Source: Chlamydoabsidia padenii
Taxonomy: Eukaryota; Mucoromycota; Mucoromycetes; Mucorales; Cunninghamellaceae
DNA: 64,000 bases
Assembly (NCBI GenBank): GCA_025330725.1
Contig: JAIWND010000033.1
Span: forward strand, 62,001-126,000
Direction of reading: 5' to 3'
The notes under the pieces were generated by a model, which worked only from the letters and a program-made list of their open reading frames with translations, had not been told where the DNA came from and made no database searches. The position numbers were made by a program, and so were the translations under genes. Below are positions 56,736 through 64,000 of the stretch, piece after piece (position 1 is the first letter of the stretch; every line of letters starts with the position of its first letter).

Positions 56736-58079
56736 TTCTTTTTCTTTTTCTTTTTACCTCCCGTGTCTAAAAAAGGAGAGTATCAGGTCTCACCTCGTTA
56801 TCTCAAATTGATGCCAATAAACCGAGTGTGTACTTTTATAATGTACTCTCAGTAAAAAGTCAAGCTTTCAGGTACTCAATTCAATCGAACCAAGTTTAAG
56901 GTCATATGTATTAGGCCAACAAACAATCAACTACCTTGATACTCTTTCGTTTATCACAAAGACATATGTATAAAGTGTTTGATATGATTTTTTTATTACA
57001 TCCAGTTAAAAACAAGAATCATTTCTATACTATATCTACAGCTATGACTATACTATTGTGAGAAGGAGGGGGCTGATAAAGGGATGAGAGATAAAGAATG
57101 ACAGAGACCGTCACCACTTTTGTTCATCGTTCAATCCAATCCAATGTTAAAGAGTGAGCCGCTCGTTTTTTTCCTGTTGTCTGATCATCTAATCCTACTG
57201 AATAAACCACATTAAGTTGATCATTTTACCTTTCCTGGATCTGTCGAGGTGGAGTTTTGTTAAGACGTTCATGCAAAGTGGGTGAGAGTTTTCGTGATGA
57301 GACGGTTGATGATTTGCATCCTGTTTGCTCGTGACCTGTTGATTTGTTATTCATTGTGACACACAATTGTCTTCATAGACGTCGATTCAGGTAAATAGAT
57401 GATCAGTCGTCCAAGTTGTTGCTTACGTTTGCTGGTATTTGGGTCACCTATTCACCTAGACAGATAGAAAAAGAGAAGTATCAGTATCAAAGTCTTGATA
57501 AAGGTGTTAACTCAAAAGAGAAAGACCCATTTTACAGCATCTCCTTTTTTCCCTGTTGTTTGATTGCTTTACCTTTTTCCGTATTAGCGGTGTGATGTAA
57601 TTGTTGACCAGACTGTTTGCGCCAAGAAAGTAAACCCAAGGACTTTTAACTAGTTCGTTGTCGATGGGTTCGGTAAGCCTTAAAAAAAAAATAGCAAACC
57701 AAATAATTGTCAAGGTGGATAGATTGAGCTGGTCTTGTATCCTATTAGTTCATTGTGAGTGAGAAAAAGAAAAACGAGCTGACTTTTTTCTTTTGAAGGC
57801 CCTCCTCCTCCCCTTTCCCCGCGAATATTTTTAAATCCCGCTGGTAGAAATGACAGATCACACCTGATAAAAAGAAAGGAGGAGTATGATCTTGAAACTG
57901 ATTTATATGGGATGTAACTACGTTCCCCAGATAGTGTGTGTGCTATTAAATTCAAATTCCGCTCATTTCCCCAAGTCATCAAGATTCCCACCAACAGCGG
58001 AGATAATTCTATAAAATTAAAATAATTGGCTTCCCTCGCTTTCTTCTTTACTGTAATCACTCTCACACTCTTTAAAATC
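56736..58079. other. Intergenic with one exon-like block
   Basis: On the minus strand 57678-57570 reads LTEPIDNELVKSPWVYFLGA then NSLVNNYITPLIRKK, between an acceptor (TTTTTTAAG) and a donor (AAAAAG|GTAAAG). I could find no in-frame start or partner exon: the nearest upstream ATG meets TAA and TAG at once. It may be a relic or part of a short mitochondrial-type protein. TTTAAATCCCGC at 57829-57840 and TTCAAATTCCGC at 57951-57962 are motif copies; the latter is 118-129 bp upstream of the next gene. Confidence 0.3.
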
Positions 58080-59350
58080 ATGAAAGCCTATGTTGTAAAA
58101 AAGTGGTTGAAAGGACCTGAAGAATTGACTCTTGAAGAAACACCGGTGGTGGCACCTAAACAAGGCGAAGTCCAAGTCCAAGTCAAGGCGGTGGGATTGA
58201 ACTTTTTTGACACTCTAATGGTAAAGATCTTTTTGAAAAATACAAGCTACTCGATTATAAACTTACTCTTTCTTTTATATCATAGATTCAAGGACGATAC
58301 CAAATCAAACCACCCTTTCCTTTTATCCCTGGTGGCGAACTCAGTGGGGTGGTACTCAAATCCACTGTACCTCAATTCAAGGCAGGCGATCGAGTATTTG
58401 GCTCAGGTAGTGCGTTTGCCGAAGTAGCCAATGTCGAAGCCAGCAAATTGCTTCCAATGCCCAAGAATTTCTCGTTTGAACAAGCCTCTGGACTCTATAT
58501 CACCTATCCTACTAGCTATTCTGCCTTGGTGTTGCGTGCTCAATTGAAGGCGGGTGAATACTGTTTGGTTCATGCCGCCGCTGGTGGTGTGGGTATTGCT
58601 GCTGTACAAATTGCTAAAGCCCTTGGTGCTATCGTAATTGCTACTGCTGGATCGGATGAAAAACTAGAGGTGGCCAAGAAATTCGGTGCGGATTATGCTG
58701 TTAATTATCGGGATAAGGATTGGACTGAACAGGTCAAGAAGATCACTAAAGGACATGGTGCAGATGTGGTTTATGATCCTGTAGGTTTGGTTGAACAAAG
58801 GTAATATATTGCAAGGAGGAGGGGCGGAAAGTACTGGTTGGCTAATAGTATACTATGTTATATGTATAGTACCAAATGTACTGCTTGGAATGGTCGTATC
58901 TTGATCATTGGTTTTGCTCAAGGAACGATTGAAAAGATCCCTGCGAATCGATTGCTTTTAAAGAACATCTCGGCTGTGTAAGTATAACTACATCATAACA
59001 AAGAAACTCACTCACTCACTCTTTCTCTATTCACATAGTGGATTACATTGGGGAGCGTAAGTGCATAGGAATGATCATGATGTTGGTAACACATTGATGC
59101 TAATTTACTTTTGCTTTTTTTTTTCTTTTCTTCTTTTTACCAATCAAGTTATGTCAAGAATGAACCCGAAAGAATCCCTGAAGTCTGGAATGCTTTATTC
59201 GAACTCTTTGAATCTGGTAAACTTATCCCTGCTCTTTATGAAAACGTCTACTCCTTCTCTGATCTTCCTAAAGGTCTCAAGGCAATCAACGATCGGGCTT
59301 CTTATGCAAAGGTGGTGGCCACTGTGGGTAAAAAAGATAGTAAGATTTAG
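58080..59350 (+). CDS. NADPH:quinone oxidoreductase, zeta-crystallin type (MDR family)
   Basis: Zinc-free medium-chain reductase that reduces quinones or related carbonyls with NADPH. Five exons (58080-58220, 58286-58800, 58870-58977, 59039-59056, 59149-59350) give 327 residues. The N-terminal GroES-like domain starts MKAYVVKKWLKGPEELTLEE and shows VKAVGLNFFDTLMIQGRYQI with PFIPGGELSGVV. The Rossmann dinucleotide site is VHAAAGGVGIAAVQIAKALG, then ADVVYDPVG. No zinc-ligand Cys/His pattern is visible, which excludes alcohol dehydrogenase. Exon 4 is short (18 nt, GLHWGA) yet conserved in family position. TTCAAATTCCGC lies 118 bp upstream. Confidence 0.93.
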
Positions 59351-59611
59351 ATTATAATCCTATTTTAAATAAACTTGATGTTGAAAACAATACTACTTGG
59401 TATATCATTACTCATGTGGGAATGGTAATCATTGGGTTGGTGTGATACGAACTGACAGGGCGATTATCGGGGTGTGGAAATATGTTGGCTGGCGCTTCTT
59501 GATCTTCCATTTTTTTTTTTTTTTTTTTTTATATAAAAGGGGGGATCATTTTTTATTCCTTTTCTTTTATTCCTCTTCTTCTTCTTCCTTTAATGCACAA
59601 CTACTTTTTAC

Positions 59612-60837
59612 ATGGATTCTTCCCGTCACTCAGGTACTATTATGACACACTTCAGTATCCTGCACCCTTCTTCATACATGACATCCTCCAACTTGTCACC
59701 ATCAAATACCCACACCAATGATGACAACAGTAAACCTTCTAGTCAAGCCAATAACACTTTTGTACATAAACTATACAAGTAAGTACTTTTCTCTACTAAT
59801 TGCAACTGCTAACATGAACTAATACTACTATTTTTTTTTTGTGTGTGTGGGGGGGTGTAACATGATTTAACAGTATGGTGATAGATGAACAATATCAGCA
59901 TCTCATATCTTGGAATTACCTTGGGGCATCTTTTATTGTCTGCAACATTCTGGACTTTTCAAAAGACGTACTACCAAAACACTTTAAACATAACAACTTT
60001 TCGAGTTTTGTACGTCAACTCAACTTGTAAGTTTACCCAGGCACTGTATACAATGTCTTACTTGACTCACTTTTTTTATTTATTTATTGATAACAATAGG
60101 TATGGATTCCATAAGATCAATAAATCTCCCCGGGGTCATCGTACTTTGGCCGAAAATCAGATTTGGGAATTCTCACACACCAAATTTTTACGCAACCGAC
60201 TTGATCTACTAGGCGATATTAAAAGAAAGACAGTGGAATCTGATACAACAAAACAACAAGTTGACATTCAAGCTCAACTCGAATTGATCCAGGTCACACA
60301 ATCCGATATAATCCAACAGATTAACCATTTATTCAACCAATTCAACCAAGTCGTCAAGGAGCTTGGCCAAACATCAAGAAAACAAGACTCTCATTCTTTG
60401 ATCATCAAACAATTGGCTCATCATATCTCACAAGAGACGAAAAGTAAAACAGGGGTTTTTGTATGTCTCTGATTGACTCATTAGATTTTTTTATTTTTTA
60501 TTTATTTGTAGACCATTCACTGGGGGAGATTGATCTGGACGGATTATCTCTGCAAACCAACGACAATCACCATGCTCCTTCGATACTTGTCACGTCGCAT
60601 GAATCAACACCCGCACAACATCCCACTAGTTATCGTCAGCAACAACCATTTGAACTCGATCGCTACTCATCTCCTCCATTGACTGTAAGGACACAACGTA
60701 TTGCAAACTCCTACCTTGAACAGAAAAAGCACTATTATCAATCACTTGCACATCCAGCACCATCTACACCGGCTAAACCAACAGCTTCCGACAATGATAC
60801 TTCCTTGTATTCACCACGTGCATCAACCGACTTTTGA
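59612..60837 (+). CDS. Heat-shock-factor-type transcription regulator
   Basis: Four exons (59612-59778, 59874-60026, 60100-60443, 60512-60837) give 329 residues. An HSF DNA-binding domain occupies about residues 50-150: [60 protein letters not shown] and [20 protein letters not shown]. The usual RQLNMYGFHK reads RQLNLYGFHK here. A following helix with heptad-like Leu/Ile/Gln ([36 protein letters not shown]) should trimerise. The tail is Pro/Ser/Gln-rich with [10 protein letters not shown]. There is no response-regulator receiver, so it is not a Skn7. It could be Hsf1-, Sfl1- or Mga1-like; I cannot decide. The first 50 residues are Ser/Thr/Asn-rich. Confidence 0.9.
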
Positions 60838-61540
60838 AGACACTTAATCTCTTCAACACTAGGTACTATGACTAATCAATAGATAGTTAGTTATAGTTAT
60901 GTATCTTTTATTTATGCATGTTTTTTATATTGGATCAATAAAAACTATGCAGGTCATGCCGCTTTGGTGTGTCTGTGCACCAACTTTAATGTACTTTTAT
61001 TTTATTTTTATTTTTTATTTTTTTTAAAAAAAAAAAACCCCTCAGGATGATGCTTTTGATGGGAAAGGTTACAAGGTACCAACCCTATGGTGTATTCATC
61101 ACCGTGTCACTGTATTTGGTTTTTTTGTTCGTTGAAGTACCGCTTCATGCAATTAGAACTCCGGCTGTTTTTCCTCTGACTAACATGAGATGTCTTTATT
61201 TACATTGTATCACTGTTCCCTTGATGATAATGGAACCTGAAATCACCCTGTATGTATAAACTATTCTTGCTGCAGTAACTGTAGTAAGATTGATTATGAT
61301 TACTATCAAATCGTGACAGCCATCGAACGAAGGTGTCTTTTATCACAGTGGGTTAAAGCACCACTGTCTGAATTTGAAATTGACCAAGATTTGTATTGAC
61401 TGCTTTTTCACACCAAAAAAAAAAAATACCCTCTTTGCTTTCCTCTTTTATTCTTTATCATTGTGTATTCTTCAATAGTATATCTTTATAGTGAAGGTTA
61501 TTTATACATATATATATATATATATATTCATGTTTATTCT
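60838..61540. other. Intergenic
   Basis: 3' end of the HSF-type gene (CAATAAAAAC near 60938) and promoter of the next gene, with a TA run at 61508-61527. I looked for a Zn2Cys6 exon for the downstream regulator and saw none. A plus-strand open frame 61047-61259 looks spurious. Confidence 0.4.
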
Positions 61541-63820
61541 ATGATTGCTCAAGACAAGCTCACGCCTACTTCTTATACAACAAATGCACCTTCTTTCGTC
61601 TCTGGTGAACGGCTAAATGGTCCACTTGGGCCTTTTTTAAAAGAAGCTATCCAAATTCTTATACAAGCCAGTCGCACTGTCAGTACACCACACTACAATA
61701 ACAACAACAACAATAACAACACTACTACCAGTAGGATGACGGATTATACAAACACCTCCTTCCATGATACACCTACTGATATTACCAACAATGCCGAGAA
61801 TACTACCGATACCCCACGAAGACAACAACAAAAACAACGACAAGATTCCTCTGGCGATACCCCCACTGTTACTTGGAAACTCAACCTATCACCAACCTTC
61901 ATGACACTCGATACCAACATACAAACCGTGGCTGGTCTAGTCCAAGTACTGGGTCAATTATTTGCCAACGTGGATCCACAACCCATACTCACCAACTCGT
62001 CGTCGTCATCGTCATCTTTGTCTTCACGGACCACCACCTCATCGACCTCCTCTACTCTATCACCGACACACTCTCCTCCGGCACCGTTTACAACACCTTC
62101 ACCAGCACAGACTTGTTTGACATGGACATCCACTGGTTCAAGTATCGTCTCTTTGGATCAATATAGCATGTTTGGGATCATTCATGCTATTGCTGAAGCA
62201 CTCAGGCTGTCTCAGGTACTGGTGGTGCCCCAGATGGATGTGTTCCGTCAAGTGAACACCATTCAACTAATGAAACAATGCGTCCAACTATTTATTATGT
62301 GCGACAGTGGTGCCTTTTTTATGGATGTACCTGATCTGTTGTCTAAAACTGATCTTGTCTTGACCACCGCCAACTCTACTCTCTTTAACAACAATAACAA
62401 CAACAACAACAACGAACATGCTCTGGACACACTCTTATTGCTCAGTATTTGTTGCATGATGATACGTCATGTTATGGTCCACCGTCGGGGTCATACTGCT
62501 GTCTCTGCAGGTTTGGCACATGCTTTTTATTCTCATGCTCGGGTGCGTTTACAAGACCTCTTTGATATTCCTCACATTACTGTATTGCGTTCCGCCTTTC
62601 TCCTCTCGGTCTTCCCTCATGGTTTTCTGGATCTCTTCTCTACCTCAAGGCTCTCCTCTCCTCTACTGACAAGTGCTACTAGAATGATGTTGGCTATGAA
62701 TCTTCATCAATTGGATGCACCTAATAACAACAATAACGAAGGATACGATGCGGATGAAAAGGAACGACGGCGGCGATTGGCTTGGATGATACTTTGTGCT
62801 GATCATTTCTCCACCATGAATCGGACAGGGCAATCTGGATTGATCGATGTGAATCTTTGGCACGTTGATTTCCCACAACCCTCAGAAAACGAACAAGCAG
62901 TAAAACGACGGGTGGAACTCTTCTCTCATTATTGTCGGATTGTCATGATTCGCAAGTTGGATCTCTTTCAGTCTGTCTATAGGGTGGTATCACAATCCAA
63001 CAAAGCATTGGCATCATTTATGGATCAACATTTATTCGACATGTATACAAGCACATCTGATCATCATCTTCACTTGGACCTGGATTTGGATTTGGATCAG
63101 CACCTGGCGCGACAATGGACTAAAAAGGATGATTTGGAATCTTTGTTATTGGAAAGTTTGCACTGTAACTCATTGATCATGGCTCTAGTTCCCTTCTTGC
63201 CGCGACGGTATCTGGCGACATTTGAACAAGGTATTGTTTCTCGAGAAGCGGGTATCAGGGACGTTTATCAATCCATGAAACACCAATCGTCGGCTTCCAA
63301 CTGCTCCATCACACCTTTACCGCCACGAACCCCATTCCACCATGGATACCAACGGAGTAACACTAAAGGCGGCGACAATGACGACGACGATGAAGAACAA
63401 CAACATTTGGAAATGCATACAGTGATTAGATGTTTGACGGTAGCGAATCGACTATCGTACATCTTGGAAATTCTCGGTGGAGTGGACTCGATACATTGTC
63501 ATCATCAGCCTACACATGCAGCACTTGTCTTGGCGTACGTATACGATATGATCCAGACGAATTGTCAACATTCCAAGGTGGCTATGATCTGTCGGTTGAA
63601 TCTGATCCGACTATTACGATTGGTGCAACAGGCTCGACTTGTGGATCCCGATTTGACCCTTGTCTATTTAGATCGTACACTGACCAGTTATATCGGCTCC
63701 ACCACAGATGAATCTTCAGTATCTTTGGAACGGACAACAGCGTCACTACTCTTCTCTTTACGTCAACAACAGGCCGCAGCTACATTGGATGGAATTATAA
63801 AGTCGGAACCCTTGGGTTAA
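61541..63820 (+). CDS. Fungal transcription-factor-domain protein without a visible zinc cluster
   Basis: One open exon, 759 residues from ATG 61541. An in-frame ATG at 61463 would add a Tyr/Ile run read from a TA repeat and is unlikely. Residues 45-80 and 275-290 are Asn runs; 145-195 is Ser/Thr/Pro-rich. The middle is the helical fungal-specific TF homology region: FFMDVPDLLSK, then LRSAFLLSVFPHGFLDLFST, TRMMLAMNLHQLDAP, EKERRRRLAWMILCADHFST and NRTGQSGLIDVNLWHVDFPQ. RRRLAWMIL-(C/D)ADH is the word usually seen in this family. No CxxCxxxxKCD zinc cluster occurs within it or in the 700 bp before it. It may act as a partner or co-regulator, or lack an exon I cannot see. Three helices at the end include CRLNLIRLLRLVQQARLVDP. 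Confidence 0.82.
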   Translation: MIAQDKLTPTSYTTNAPSFVSGERLNGPLGPFLKEAIQILIQASRTVSTPHYNNNNNNNNTTTSRMTDYTNTSFHDTPTDITNNAENTTDTPRRQQQKQRQDSSGDTPTVTWKLNLSPTFMTLDTNIQTVAGLVQVLGQLFANVDPQPILTNSSSSSSSLSSRTTTSSTSSTLSPTHSPPAPFTTPSPAQTCLTWTSTGSSIVSLDQYSMFGIIHAIAEALRLSQVLVVPQMDVFRQVNTIQLMKQCVQLFIMCDSGAFFMDVPDLLSKTDLVLTTANSTLFNNNNNNNNNEHALDTLLLLSICCMMIRHVMVHRRGHTAVSAGLAHAFYSHARVRLQDLFDIPHITVLRSAFLLSVFPHGFLDLFSTSRLSSPLLTSATRMMLAMNLHQLDAPNNNNNEGYDADEKERRRRLAWMILCADHFSTMNRTGQSGLIDVNLWHVDFPQPSENEQAVKRRVELFSHYCRIVMIRKLDLFQSVYRVVSQSNKALASFMDQHLFDMYTSTSDHHLHLDLDLDLDQHLARQWTKKDDLESLLLESLHCNSLIMALVPFLPRRYLATFEQGIVSREAGIRDVYQSMKHQSSASNCSITPLPPRTPFHHGYQRSNTKGGDNDDDDEEQQHLEMHTVIRCLTVANRLSYILEILGGVDSIHCHHQPTHAALVLAYVYDMIQTNCQHSKVAMICRLNLIRLLRLVQQARLVDPDLTLVYLDRTLTSYIGSTTDESSVSLERTTASLLFSLRQQQAAATLDGIIKSEPLG

Positions 63821-64000
63821 ATAGGTCCTTCATATATACATATACATACTCTCTCTCTCTCCTACTATTACTTGCTGTCATTTGATACCCCTTCCTCTTC
63901 TTTTTATATACATAGTTTATTTTATTATTACTGTATTCACTTGTTTTTTTTTTTATTATCTTCCCTTGTTACGCATTTTGTATACATGTTGCCTTTTTTT
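63821..64000. other. 3' flank, T-rich
   Basis: CT and TA-rich sequence after the previous stop; no further gene starts before the window edge. Confidence 0.5.

Noticed and set aside
61463..61540. N-terminal extension of the TF-domain protein
   Set aside because: Translates a TA repeat as Tyr-Ile runs, so it is more likely leader sequence.

Overview
The window is nuclear DNA of a filamentous early-diverging fungus, most likely a member of Mucorales (Mucoromycota). The evidence is an AT-rich background full of A/T homopolymers, genes split by many short introns (about 45-110 nt, GTAAGT donors, poly-T tracts before the acceptor), and gene content such as a CCH1-type calcium channel, GUP1, NTE1 and a secreted DPBB/3D-type protein. 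The species is not determined. All exon boundaries were placed by hand from GT/AG signals, reading-frame continuity and family conservation.

Layout, left to right: the 5' part of a voltage-gated calcium channel gene CCH1 (-, cut by the window edge); two weak small-gene candidates (4.6-5.9 kb); dihydrolipoamide dehydrogenase (-); septin CDC10 (-), divergent from NAA38/MAK31 (+); a large disordered Ser/Arg-rich protein with a CUE-like C-terminus (+); the Hsp90 co-chaperone AHA1 (+); a 2-kb repeat-bearing gap; an unassigned 306-aa protein (-); a four-finger C2H2 protein (-); the polynucleotide kinase GRC3/NOL9 (-); a second repeat-bearing gap; a secreted protein broken by a one-base frameshift (-); casein kinase II beta (-); a small single-pass membrane protein (-); a Gln/Pro-rich protein (+); ribonucleotide reductase large subunit (+); GUP1 (+); a lone repeat unit; NTE1 and choline-phosphate cytidylyltransferase (both -); a Ser/Pro-rich protein (-); a mitochondrial GGQ release factor (-); a Thr-rich secreted protein (-); eIF4B (+); an unassigned basic protein (+); a tandem repeat array; a quinone oxidoreductase (+); a heat-shock-factor-type regulator (+); and a fungal transcription-factor-domain protein (+).

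Most genes are unrelated housekeeping neighbours. The functional exception is 36.8-46.8 kb, where three lipid genes (GUP1, NTE1, PCT1) lie together; PCT1 makes the CDP-choline used for phosphatidylcholine synthesis and NTE1 deacylates phosphatidylcholine.

The most interesting signals are not coding: (i) a recurrent motif, consensus CGGRATTTGAA (reverse TTCAAATYCCG), about 80-135 bp upstream of many start codons in either orientation; (ii) a dispersed repeat family with a period near 240 bp whose units carry the same motif; (iii) extreme splicing, including two 6-nt micro-exons, two 4-nt first coding exons and two GC-AG introns with identical donors; and (iv) an E2F-type site upstream of RNR1.
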